Positions 25,879-34,175 of a DNA stretch of 39,143 bases are shown here, piece after piece. The stretch lies in assembly GCA_030145345.1 (NCBI GenBank), contig JAQYVT010000019.1:1-39143 (forward strand), read 5' to 3'. The notes beneath the pieces are model-generated. The model searched no databases, was not told where the DNA came from, and worked only from the letters and a program-made list of their open reading frames with translations. Position 1 is the first letter of the stretch. Each line of letters starts with the position of its first letter. The position numbers and the translations under genes are program-made. Source of the DNA: Desulfobacterales bacterium (lineage in GTDB: Bacteria; Desulfobacterota; Desulfobacteria; Desulfobacterales; UBA11574).

Positions 25879-26074
25879 TTTGATGAACTCGTAAAAAGTC
25901 TGATTTTGCTCGCTCCGCAAGCAATTTTGGGATTCATGACTCGCCTGGCTAAATTGCAAGAACTCGGGCTAACACCCTCAAACAGCTTGCAATTTTTAAC
26001 ACCAGACGCGTCATGAATCTTTCTCCAAAATTGCTCGATGTCGCTCACAAAAGACTTTTTACGAAACCGTCAAT
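25879..26074 (+). repeat. 196-bp nested-palindrome element, copy C
   Basis: Same 196-bp length and orientation as copy B. Its 11-bp core ends are CGTAAAAAGTC (25890-25900) and GACTTTTTACG (26053-26063). The inner arms are GATTCATGAC with GTCATGAATC and AAATTGCAAG with CTTGCAATTT. These arm sequences differ from copy B yet remain complementary. It lies between the sigma54 activator stop and the first upstream palindrome of the next promoter. Confidence 0.9.
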
Positions 26075-26084
26075 ATTTATACGG

Positions 26085-26103
26085 TGTATATTTTTTTTAT
26101 ACA
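26085..26103 (+). promoter_or_regulatory. Upstream activator palindrome 1
   Basis: TGTATA-TTTTTTT-TATACA is a perfect 19-bp inverted repeat. Its 17-bp core recurs at 26282-26298. It lies 270 bp upstream of a sigma54 promoter and could be a binding site for the NtrC-family regulator encoded directly upstream. Confidence 0.6.
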
Positions 26104-26280
26104 ATCCATATATTTTCATTTCAGCATCCTGAAAGGGCCTCCTTCCACCCCTTGAAGTTTCTTTGCAAAAATAATTTATATAAATATTATCAACTGATTG
26201 TCTCGTTTATTCTTTTGACGCTCAACATAAATTTCAAATTCACTTCCCACGCAAACCTGTTCTCATGTCCAACGGGGATG

Positions 26281-26299
26281 CGTATATTTTTTTTATACA
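26281..26299 (+). promoter_or_regulatory. Upstream activator palindrome 2
   Basis: CGTATA-TTTTTTT-TATACA repeats the same palindrome with one changed terminal base. It lies 74 bp upstream of the -24 element, the usual distance for enhancer binding. Confidence 0.6.
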
Positions 26300-26372
26300 C
26301 ATCCGTTTCGACCCAAGTATTCCTTTGATTTATATTGAATAAAAACAAGCTTTTAGCGTTCTGGGCCTCTTT

Positions 26373-26388
26373 TGGCACGCAACATGCA
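26373..26388 (+). promoter_or_regulatory. Sigma54 (-24/-12) promoter
   Basis: TGGCAC-GCAAC-ATGCA matches the TGGCAC-N5-TTGCW consensus, with GG and GC spaced by exactly ten bases. It lies 85 bases before ATG 26473 and downstream of two identical palindromes. No sigma70 boxes are evident here. Confidence 0.78.
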
Positions 26389-26472
26389 TAGATGCCGGGT
26401 AAGATGCATTATACCATGAAACATAAATTTACATAAAAAATAACAGATGAAATTCATTTTAAGGAGGAAAAA

Positions 26473-27705
26473 ATGGGAACAGCAGCAAAAATTATGGTGG
26501 TCGATGATGAAAAACAGATCTGTCAAAATGTGGAAAAAATCCTTTCCAAAAACGATTACGAGGTCATTCGCGCAACCAGCGCCAAAGAGGCCCTGGAAAA
26601 AATGGCCAAGGATTCCTTTTCGCTTCTTATTTCGGATATCGTTATGCCCGAGATGAATGGCCTTGAGTTTCTGAAACTGGTTAAAAAGGAATGGCCGCTG
26701 ACCAAAGCGATAATGATGACCGCCTATGCATCCACAGATACGGCGGTTAAAGCCATACGGCTCGGGGCTCTGGACTATCTTTCCAAACCGTTCACTCCCG
26801 ATGAGTTGAGATCTACGGTTAAACTGGCCCTGTCCGGAGATTTAACCGAGGCGGTGATAACGGAGAAGGAAAAAGAGATCATTGATGTGGATATCCCCTT
26901 TGACAGAGATGATGTGGCAAAATATACCGGTGAGGACTTTGTAGACAGGTTGGGTCCTTCGGATATGCCGGTGGTGGAAGCAGCACCGGAAACCCTTGAA
27001 AATTACTGTGCATTGGGGAATATGGTCTGTGATATTTTCAAAAAGCTCGGGGCGACGTGTAAGGGCGGGAACAAGACCGGAGAATGTCCCCAGTTAAAGG
27101 CTAAAAAGAGAAAGGCTGCCAAAGCGAAAGGGTTTGACGGTGAAAAACTGATCGGCATCGATTCTCCGTTTAACTACGAAGAAACGGTTTCGATAACCGG
27201 TCCTGAATATGTTTTGAACATGCAGCACGAAGGGGTTGCTTTTATGCCCTATGAAGAACTCAAGCAGAACGTTGCACAGATGATGGAAAAAGCGCCCGAA
27301 CGTCCGGCAGAGGTCATAGAGATTTCGAAAGAAATGGTTCCGGCTGGAATTCTGGTGGTTGATGACGAAGTCGCTGTCAACAATAATATCCGGAAAATAC
27401 TCTCCAAAAAAGGTTTTAGTGTGGATCAGGCCGTCACCAAAACCGAGGCACTTGAGAAAATAGAAGAAAGCGCTTACACCCTTGTTCTGTTGGATCTGAA
27501 AATGCCCGATGTAAAAGATCTGGAACTTCTAAAAGCGATTCGTGACCGGAGACCGGAAACCATGGTCATTATCATTACCGGGTATGCCAGTATCGAGACG
27601 GCAGTGGAAGCCTCAAGGCTGGGCGCTGTCGATTATCTTGCCAAACCGTTTACACCCGACGAAATCCGGAACGCAACTGAAAAAGCGTTCCGTCTTGCCG
27701 CTTAG
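26473..27705 (+). CDS. Double-receiver protein with central cysteine-containing segment
   Basis: A 410-residue protein with no recognisable output domain. Residues 1-120 are a receiver (MVVDDEKQ; Asp in SLLISDIVMPEMN), and residues about 293-410 are a second receiver (LVVDDEVA; LVLLDLKMPD). The central region (about 145-285) has two copies of a D-x-PF-(D/N)(R/Y)(D/E) motif (DVDIPFDRDDVAKYTGEDF and IGIDSPFNYEETVSITGPEY), and between them CALGNMVCDIFKKLGATC...GECPQ, which could hold a metal. AAGGAGG precedes the ATG. It sits under a sigma54 promoter and directly before the Hdr/Nuo/Fdh operon. Its role is probably as a phosphate sink or protein adaptor. Confidence 0.85.
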   Translation: MGTAAKIMVVDDEKQICQNVEKILSKNDYEVIRATSAKEALEKMAKDSFSLLISDIVMPEMNGLEFLKLVKKEWPLTKAIMMTAYASTDTAVKAIRLGALDYLSKPFTPDELRSTVKLALSGDLTEAVITEKEKEIIDVDIPFDRDDVAKYTGEDFVDRLGPSDMPVVEAAPETLENYCALGNMVCDIFKKLGATCKGGNKTGECPQLKAKKRKAAKAKGFDGEKLIGIDSPFNYEETVSITGPEYVLNMQHEGVAFMPYEELKQNVAQMMEKAPERPAEVIEISKEMVPAGILVVDDEVAVNNNIRKILSKKGFSVDQAVTKTEALEKIEESAYTLVLLDLKMPDVKDLELLKAIRDRRPETMVIIITGYASIETAVEASRLGAVDYLAKPFTPDEIRNATEKAFRLAA

Positions 27706-27709
27706 GACA

Positions 27710-27749
27710 AAAGAATCTCCCAGCCACTTTTTGGGTTGGGAGATTCTTT
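27710..27749 (+). terminator. Rho-independent terminator after the double-receiver gene
   Basis: A 13-bp perfect stem (AAAGAATCTCCCA with TGGGAGATTCTTT) closes a 14-nt loop, four bases after the stop codon. It separates the regulatory gene from the hdrA operon. Confidence 0.8.
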
Positions 27750-27881
27750 AAAACTCAAATTTATTCCCGACTAGGATCTCGTATTATTTTCAAGCGCTCA
27801 ATTATGATAACCCGCTTTCCCGTTACACTTCTATTCAAAAAGGGCATATCTTTTTAAAAATTCTCCATTGTCATCCCCCCA

Positions 27882-27965
27882 ACAAACCTTAGAATTTTAT
27901 TGACAAACCTCAGAATACTTTATAGTTAAACTGCTTGGTTCACTCTAACGTAACGTTATCGTTAC
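27882..27965 (+). promoter_or_regulatory. Control region of the hdrA-nuoEF-fdhA operon
   Basis: ACAAACCTYAGAAT occurs twice (27882-27895 and 27903-27916), centres 21 bp apart, that is two helical turns. The second copy overlaps a -35 TTGACA (27900-27905); the -10 is weak (TATAGT 27921-27926, spacing 15). A perfect inverted repeat GTAACG-TTAT-CGTTAC lies at 27950-27965 in the leader. Together they look like tandem activator or repressor sites plus an operator or hairpin. Confidence 0.4.
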
Positions 27966-28015
27966 TTTTCGACATATTGCCCTAAAATTGCTCTTTTCCC
28001 AAGGAGGATAGAACG

Positions 28016-28417
28016 ATGCCCAAAGATGTAATCGGATCGGTTCTGGTTTTAGGTGGAGGGATTGCCGGAATGCAATCCGCTCTGGATCTTGCCAACTCGG
28101 GATATTATGTCTATCTCGTCGAAAAATCCCCTTCCATTGGCGGAGTTATGGCTCAGCTGGACAAAACTTTCCCCACCAATGATTGTGCTATGTGAATTAT
28201 TTCACCCAAACTGGTCGAGGTCGGCCGGCACCTGAATATTGAAATTATCACATACGCGGATCTGGAATCTGTGGAGGGTTCCGCCGGAAACTTTAAAGTA
28301 AAGGTTAAAAAACGGGCGCGTAGTATCGATATGGATCTCTGTACGGGCTGCGGGAACTGCGTTGAAAACTGCCCGGTTGTAAACATACCGATGCCCAAAA
28401 ATCAGGTAAAAGCTTAG
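28016..28417 (+). CDS. hdrA: HdrA N-terminal flavoprotein segment, selenocysteine-containing
   Basis: A 133-residue protein when the UGA at 28193-28195 is read as Sec60. Residues 9-41 form the dinucleotide-binding start [18 protein letters not shown]...VEKS. Then comes [13 protein letters not shown][15 protein letters not shown], where HdrA normally has Cys at the Sec position (a flavin/FeS ligand). Residues 109-120 are one ferredoxin motif [12 protein letters not shown], after which the protein ends. Full HdrA is about 650 residues, so this is only its N-terminal segment. The missing part continues in the fusion gene at 30924. AAGGAGG precedes the ATG. It is the first gene of the operon. Without Sec insertion the product would be a 59-residue stub. 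Confidence 0.88.
28211..28228 (+). promoter_or_regulatory. Candidate SECIS hairpin in hdrA
   Basis: Fifteen bases after the UGA, CTGGTC pairs with GGCCGG (two G-U pairs) around the loop GAGGTC. This position and the GGTC in the loop resemble bacterial SECIS elements. Confidence 0.6.
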
Positions 28418-28462
28418 TATAATTCATGCCAATTCATCTTGTTTCATGGGGGGGGTGAGCAT

Positions 28463-28975
28463 ATGAGTCAGGCAGCTCAGAATAAAAGCGTTCAGTTTGA
28501 AAGTGTTCCATCCATAGATATCGATTATATGGAGCTTGATGATATCATCGCCGATGAATTTAATAACGACAAAGAAAATCTGATTATGATTCTTCAGGCG
28601 ATCCAACGGTGTTACAATTTTCTACCCCGACCGGCCCTCGCTTATCTTTCCACCAAACTTGACGTACCCTACAGCCAGATTTACGGTGTTGCGACATTTT
28701 ACAGCACGTTCAGCCTTGAGCCCAGAGGCAGAAACATCATATCGATCTGTCTCGGTACGGCCTGCCATGTCAGAGGCGGGGAAAGAGTTCGCGAAAGAAT
28801 TGAAGGGGCCTTGAACCTCCATGACGGGGAAACCACCGAGGACCAGCGCTTTACCTTAGAAACGGTGCGGTGTATCGGTTGTTGTAGCCTTGGACCCGTG
28901 GTCAAAATCAATGAAGACATGCATGGTCACATTTCTTACGACCAGGTGAACAAAATTTTAGATCAGTATGAATAA
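28463..28975 (+). CDS. nuoE: NuoE-type [2Fe-2S] subunit (24-kDa-like)
   Basis: A 170-residue thioredoxin-like ferredoxin. The N-terminal helical part (residues about 25-80) leads to the [2Fe-2S] motifs CLGTACHVRGG and CIGCCSLGPV (CX4C then CX3C). It transfers electrons between the NuoF flavin and other FeS centres. ATG 28463 is chosen over an in-frame ATG at 28439 because GGGGGTG precedes it. It follows hdrA by 45 bases and precedes nuoF by 19, so it belongs to a soluble NADH-dependent module, not a complete Complex I, for which no membrane genes are present. Confidence 0.93.
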   Translation: MSQAAQNKSVQFESVPSIDIDYMELDDIIADEFNNDKENLIMILQAIQRCYNFLPRPALAYLSTKLDVPYSQIYGVATFYSTFSLEPRGRNIISICLGTACHVRGGERVRERIEGALNLHDGETTEDQRFTLETVRCIGCCSLGPVVKINEDMHGHISYDQVNKILDQYE

Positions 28976-28994
28976 AATTTAAGAGGCCAGCGCC

Positions 28995-30896
28995 ATGAAA
29001 ATCCAGTCAGTAAAAGATCTAGAGCAAATCCGTGAGGAATACAGCAAGCGGCTCTATTACCCGGACGCCGTCAAGGTAAACATCGGAATGGCTTCTTGCG
29101 GTATCGCAGCCGGGGCCAAGGCATCATTTGATCGGGCGATTCAAGAGTTTCCCAATGGAAACGGTATCGATATCAGCCAAACCGGCTGCATCGGTTTCTG
29201 TGAAGTTGAACCCCTGGTTGAAATATTAGGGCCCGGTAAACCACGGGTAATGTATAAAAATATTACCGAGGACAAGATTTTAGAGACCATTCAGGATTAT
29301 AACGAAAACAATTTTAAGAAAAAGTGGATTCTGGGACAAATGCGCGATCCGCGATCGTTTCTGGAAGATGATATCGAAAACCCCCTGGCAGGTGTAACAC
29401 CGCTCGAAGAGATTCCTTTTCTGGAAGAGATCCCCTTTTATCATAAACAGGTTAAAATCGCCCTGCGAAATTGCGGATATATCGATCCGGACAGTATTGA
29501 AGAATTTATCGCCAAGGATGGATATTTTGCCTTCCTTAAGGCACTCCATGATATGGAGCCCAAAGAAATTATTATGCAGGTCAAGGCGTCGGGACTCAGG
29601 GGCCGCGGTGGCGGTGGATTTCCGGCCGGAATCAAATGGGAAACCTGCGCCAGACATGACGGCGATAGATATATCATCTGTAATGCCGATGAAGGTGATC
29701 CCGGCGCTTACATGGATCGCAGCATACTCGAAGGCGATCCTCACAGCGTTTTAGAGGGAATGTTGATTGCGGCACGGGGCATAGGATCCAATCAAGGCTT
29801 TTTATATGTTCGCAATGAATATCCATTGGCTGTAAAACGTCTGGTATCGGCGATCAAAGCGGCTGAAAGATATGGGTTGCTCGGCGATAACATCGCCGGC
29901 TCTGATTTTAGCTTCAATGTCAGGATTTCAACCGGAGCCGGCGCTTTTGTTTGCGGTGAGTCAACCGCTCTGATGACCTCTTTGGAAGGCAAAGTCGGAA
30001 GACCCCGGGCCAAGTATGTCCATACCGTGGAAAAAGGTTTCAGGCAAAATCCTTCAAATCTCAATAATGTGGAAACCTATGCCAATGTTCCGGTTATTCT
30101 TTTAAAAGGTGCCGACAATTACGCCAAGATGGGAACCACCCACAGCAAGGGCACAAAAGTTTTCAGTCTTGTGGGAAAAATAAAGAACACCGGGCTGGTG
30201 GAAGTACCCATGGGAATTTCGTTGAAAGACATTGTTTTTGACATCGGCGGCGGCGTTCCCAGAAAGAAAAAATTTAAAGCGGTTCAAACCGGAGGGCCGT
30301 CGGGGGGATGTATTCCGGAACAATTTTTAAACTTGAATGTCGACTTTGACGAGTTAACAAAAGTAGGGTCCATGATGGGCTCCGGTGGTATGATCGTCAT
30401 GGACCAGGACACCTGTATGGTGGATGTGGCCCGGTATTTCCTGGATTTTCTCAAAGAGGAGTCCTGCGGTCAGTGTAATCCATGCCGAGAAGGGATATTG
30501 GCCATGCACGATATTTTGACCGATATCTGCGCAGGAAACGGTAAAGAGGGCGATATCGAACTCCTGGAAGAACTGGGCATGATGATCCAGAAATTTTCCC
30601 TCTGCGGGCTGGGAACATCGGCTCCGAATCCGGTTTTAACCACGATTCTTTATTTCCGGGAGGAGTACGAGGCTCATATTCGGTACAAAAAATGTTCGGC
30701 AGGGGTCTGCAAACCGCTGTTTCATTATGAAATCGATGAGGAGGCCTGCAACGGCTGTACGCTTTGTGCCAAACGATGTCCTGAAGAAGCCATTACCGGT
30801 GAAAAGAAAGCGCCCCACGAAATGGAGCAAAAAAAATGTATCAAGTGTGGCATTTGCTACGATGCCTGTAAGTTCGATGCCATTCTCATTAAATAA
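28995..30896 (+). CDS. nuoF: NuoF-type NADH-binding flavoprotein with extra ferredoxin domains
   Basis: A 633-residue protein. Residues about 20-110 are a thioredoxin-like [2Fe-2S] domain (SCGIAAGA, TGCIGFCE). Residues about 150-550 are the NuoF core with the NADH/FMN loops GRGGGGFPAGIKWE and NADEGDPGAYMDR, and the [4Fe-4S] ligands SCGQCNPCREG...CGLG. The C-terminus adds a bacterial ferredoxin with CNGCTLCAKRCP and CIKCGICYDAC. This architecture is that of HydB/NuoF subunits in bifurcating hydrogenases and formate dehydrogenases. It binds NADH and FMN in the cytoplasm and likely is the NAD(H) entry point of the complex. Confidence 0.94.
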   Translation: MKIQSVKDLEQIREEYSKRLYYPDAVKVNIGMASCGIAAGAKASFDRAIQEFPNGNGIDISQTGCIGFCEVEPLVEILGPGKPRVMYKNITEDKILETIQDYNENNFKKKWILGQMRDPRSFLEDDIENPLAGVTPLEEIPFLEEIPFYHKQVKIALRNCGYIDPDSIEEFIAKDGYFAFLKALHDMEPKEIIMQVKASGLRGRGGGGFPAGIKWETCARHDGDRYIICNADEGDPGAYMDRSILEGDPHSVLEGMLIAARGIGSNQGFLYVRNEYPLAVKRLVSAIKAAERYGLLGDNIAGSDFSFNVRISTGAGAFVCGESTALMTSLEGKVGRPRAKYVHTVEKGFRQNPSNLNNVETYANVPVILLKGADNYAKMGTTHSKGTKVFSLVGKIKNTGLVEVPMGISLKDIVFDIGGGVPRKKKFKAVQTGGPSGGCIPEQFLNLNVDFDELTKVGSMMGSGGMIVMDQDTCMVDVARYFLDFLKEESCGQCNPCREGILAMHDILTDICAGNGKEGDIELLEELGMMIQKFSLCGLGTSAPNPVLTTILYFREEYEAHIRYKKCSAGVCKPLFHYEIDEEACNGCTLCAKRCPEEAITGEKKAPHEMEQKKCIKCGICYDACKFDAILIK

Positions 30897-30923
30897 TCTT
30901 CGGATATAATAAGGTTAAAATCC

Positions 30924-33900
30924 ATGATTAAGTTTAAGCTTAACGGAAAAAAAGTTCAGGGAGAAGAAGGACAATTTATTCTTCAAGTTGCTGAAAAATA
31001 CGGGGTTGAAATTCCGACCCTGTGCCATCACAAGGCTCTTGAACCCGCCGGAATGTGCCGGTTATGCACGGTAGAGCTTTTTGACGGCCGTCGCACCCGG
31101 TTTGTGACCGCCTGCAACTATCCCATCTGGGAAGGAATGGAAATCAGAACCGACACCGATTCAGTTCACGAAGGTCGAAAACTGATTGTGGAGCTATTGC
31201 TTGCCCGCTGTCCGGATGTGCCCATCATTAATGAACTTGCGGTGCAATACGACTTAAAGGAACCACGCTTTAAGATTAGAGATGACACCTGCATCCTGTG
31301 CGGTCTTTGTACCCGTATCTGTGATAAAATGGGCAACAGCGCCATCGGTTTGACCGGGAGGGGTGTAGACATGAAAGTGGATACCCCTTTTCAGGATCAA
31401 TCCGAAGTCTGTCTGGGGTGTGGTGCCTGTATATCGGTGTGCCCCACCGGCCACTTAAAGATAGAAGACATCGCCAAACATACCGTCAAACCAATTCCAT
31501 CCGAATATGATGCCGGGTTGGCGTCCCGAAGGCCGATCTATGTGCCGTATGCCCAGGCGGTTCCCAATACGCCGGCCATTGACCGATCCGTTTGTGTACA
31601 TTTTAAAACCGGCGGATGTAAAATATGTGCCGAGTTCTGCCCGGTTGAAGCCATCGATCACTCTCAGCAAGATGAGGTTGTTGAGCTGGACGTGGGGTCC
31701 ATCATCCTTGCGCCTGGATTTGAAGCCTTTGATCCGAGCCGATTCGATAGTTACGGGTACGCCAAGCTGCCCAATGTCGTGACCGCTCTGGAATTTGAAA
31801 GAATCCTCTCTGCCACCGGCCCGTATATGGGGCATCTGATCAGGCCTTCGGACAAGAAGGAGCCCAAAAAAATCGGCTGGCTGCAGTGTGTCGGTTCCAG
31901 AGACCTCAATCGATGTGATAATGCGTATTGTTCTTCGGTATGCTGCATGTATGCAATTAAGCAAACCGTAATTTCCAGAGAGCACAGCACCGAACCGTTG
32001 GACTGTGCGGTATTCTATATGGATATGCGCACCCACGGCAAAGACTTTGACAAATATTATGAAAATGCCAAAAAGGGAGGCGTCAGGTTTGTCCGGTCCC
32101 GGATTCACTCCATAGATCCGGTGCCCGGAACCGATGATATATCGGTTCGCTATATCCAGGAAGACGGAACAATCGCAGCGGAAATTTTTGATATGTTTGT
32201 GCTGTCCGTGGGTCTTGAAATCAACCAGGATGTTGCCGATCTTTCCGAGCGTATCGGTATCGAACTTGATGACTACCGCTTTACGCAGACCGACAGTTTC
32301 CATCCGGTGGCCACTTCCGTACCGGGGATTTATGCCTGTGGCGCATTTACCGGCCCCAAGGATATCCCACAGTCGGTTATGGAAGCCAGTGCTTCGGCCT
32401 GTGCAGCAACAGAGCATCTGGCCTCGGCCCGCAACACCCGGACAAAGATACTCGAACTCCCTCCGGAAAGAGATGTTGGTGAGGAACCCCCCAAAATCGG
32501 GGTTTTTATATGCAACTGCGGTATTAATATCGGCGGTGTGGTAAGGGTTCCAGAAGTTGCAACATACGCCAAAACCCTACCGAATGTGGCGTATGTCGAA
32601 GAAAATCTGTTCTCCTGCAGCCAAGACACCCAGGAAAAAATGACGGATATCATCAAACAAAAGGGCCTCAACCGTGTGGTGGTGGCCGCCTGTACCCCCA
32701 AGACCCATGAACCGCTGTTCCAGGAAACACTCATCAATGCCTCTTTGAACAAATATCTCTTTGAGATGGCCAACATCAGAAATCATGATTCCTGGGTACA
32801 TTCGGGCGATCCGGATGCCGCCACCCAAAAAGCCAAAGATCTTGTACGCATGGCCGTGGCAAAAACCAATCTCCTAACGCCGTTGAAGCAAACCGATTTA
32901 GCCGTAACGCACTCGGCGCTGGTGATTGGCGGAGGGATTGCCGGAATGACGGCCGCCGTTTCCCTGGCACATCAGGGATATCCGGTGGATCTCGTTGAAC
33001 GGTCCGACACGTTGGGCGGCAATGCGTTATTGTTGGGTAAAACACATAAAAACGAAGATGTTGGATCTTTTGTAACAGAACTTGTAAAAGCGGTGGAATC
33101 CCAAGACCTAATCTCCATGCATACCCAAACAAGCATATCCAATGTTGAGGGTTTTGTGGGAAATTTCAAGACCGAATTGCGCAATGGAGAATCCGTAAAA
33201 ACCGTCGAGCATGGTGTGACCATAATCGCCACCGGCGCCAAAGAATATAAACCCGATGAATACCTTTACGGAGAACACCCCGCCGTGATGACCCATCTGG
33301 AACTCGATGGCCTTTTTCAGAATAACGATCCCAGAATCGAGCAAGCTAAAAATGTTGTCTTCATTCAGTGTGTCGGATCCAGAGATGATCAACGTCCCTA
33401 TTGTTCAAAGGTATGTTGTACCCATTCCGTTAAAAGCGCTCTCGACTTTAAACAGAAGAATCCGGATGTAAATGTGTCGATTCTTTTCAGGGATATGCGA
33501 ACCTATGGAAAAAGGGAAGACCTCTATAGAGAGGCAAGAGCTGCCGGGGTACTCTTTTTTACATATTCCCCGGATCAAAAACCTGAGGTCAGATCTGACG
33601 GAGACCGAGTCATCGTGGAGTTTACAGACCGAATCTTGAACCACAAATTGGCCGTAAGGGCCGATATTCTCTGCCTTGCATCGTCCATTGTCTCTCACTG
33701 GGACCATCCATTGGCCCAGCTTTTTAAAGTCCCCTTGGACTCCAACGGATGGCTTTTGGAAGCCCATCAGAAATTAAGGCCCGTCGATTTTGCCAATGAC
33801 GGCATTTTTATGTGCGGCATGGCACACTACCCGAAACCCATCGAGGAGAGCATTGCCCAGGCGCAGGCTGCAGCCGCAAGAGCTTCAACGGTACTGGCCT

Positions 33901-34154
33901 TGGAGAATATCAAAGTGGGCGGCATCGTCTCGGATATTTGTGCCGAACTCTGTTCGGGTTGCCTGGGATGTATCAATGTCTGTCCGTATGGCGCCATCAC
34001 CTTTGACGATCAAAAATTTGTGGCTGAAGTGAATGCGGCCCTGTGCAAAGGGTGTGGGGCCTGTGCTGCAGTATGCCCCTCCGAGGCACCGGCGCTGATG
34101 GGCTTTAACAACAACCAACTTTACGCCCAAATCAAGAGTGCATTGAGCATATAA
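30924..34154 (+). CDS. NuoG-N/HdrA double fusion protein
   Basis: A 1076-residue FeS flavoprotein. Residues 1-75 are a [2Fe-2S] ferredoxin (Cys34, 45, 48, 64). Residues about 118-180 carry two [4Fe-4S] motifs CILCGLCTRIC and CLGCGACISVCP, as in NuoG; the HxxxC cluster typical of NuoG is absent. From about residue 195 the sequence reads YDAGLASRRPIYVPYAQAVP, which is the continuation of HdrA after its first ferredoxin motif. Then comes the reductase domain (QCVGSRD, MRTHGKDF). A second HdrA (about 515-1000) has its own FAD loop VIGGGIAGMTAA, then a two-cluster ferredoxin (from 1010, CSGCLGCINVCP and CKGCGACAAVCP). It is the central flavin hub of the complex. Confidence 0.92.
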   Translation: MIKFKLNGKKVQGEEGQFILQVAEKYGVEIPTLCHHKALEPAGMCRLCTVELFDGRRTRFVTACNYPIWEGMEIRTDTDSVHEGRKLIVELLLARCPDVPIINELAVQYDLKEPRFKIRDDTCILCGLCTRICDKMGNSAIGLTGRGVDMKVDTPFQDQSEVCLGCGACISVCPTGHLKIEDIAKHTVKPIPSEYDAGLASRRPIYVPYAQAVPNTPAIDRSVCVHFKTGGCKICAEFCPVEAIDHSQQDEVVELDVGSIILAPGFEAFDPSRFDSYGYAKLPNVVTALEFERILSATGPYMGHLIRPSDKKEPKKIGWLQCVGSRDLNRCDNAYCSSVCCMYAIKQTVISREHSTEPLDCAVFYMDMRTHGKDFDKYYENAKKGGVRFVRSRIHSIDPVPGTDDISVRYIQEDGTIAAEIFDMFVLSVGLEINQDVADLSERIGIELDDYRFTQTDSFHPVATSVPGIYACGAFTGPKDIPQSVMEASASACAATEHLASARNTRTKILELPPERDVGEEPPKIGVFICNCGINIGGVVRVPEVATYAKTLPNVAYVEENLFSCSQDTQEKMTDIIKQKGLNRVVVAACTPKTHEPLFQETLINASLNKYLFEMANIRNHDSWVHSGDPDAATQKAKDLVRMAVAKTNLLTPLKQTDLAVTHSALVIGGGIAGMTAAVSLAHQGYPVDLVERSDTLGGNALLLGKTHKNEDVGSFVTELVKAVESQDLISMHTQTSISNVEGFVGNFKTELRNGESVKTVEHGVTIIATGAKEYKPDEYLYGEHPAVMTHLELDGLFQNNDPRIEQAKNVVFIQCVGSRDDQRPYCSKVCCTHSVKSALDFKQKNPDVNVSILFRDMRTYGKREDLYREARAAGVLFFTYSPDQKPEVRSDGDRVIVEFTDRILNHKLAVRADILCLASSIVSHWDHPLAQLFKVPLDSNGWLLEAHQKLRPVDFANDGIFMCGMAHYPKPIEESIAQAQAAAARASTVLALENIKVGGIVSDICAELCSGCLGCINVCPYGAITFDDQKFVAEVNAALCKGCGACAAVCPSEAPALMGFNNNQLYAQIKSALSI

Positions 34155-34175
34155 TCCATTGGAAAGGAGAAGAAT

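Noticed and set aside
28193-28195. hdrA, mvhD and fdhA as frameshifted or nonsense pseudogenes
   Set aside because: All three stops are UGA, all at family Cys/Sec positions, homology continues in the same frame without other damage, and hairpins follow. Selenocysteine explains all three.
31455-32417. 320-codon open frame on the minus strand
   Set aside because: It lies wholly inside the NuoG/HdrA fusion gene, which has clear domain motifs; the antisense translation shows no recognisable domain.
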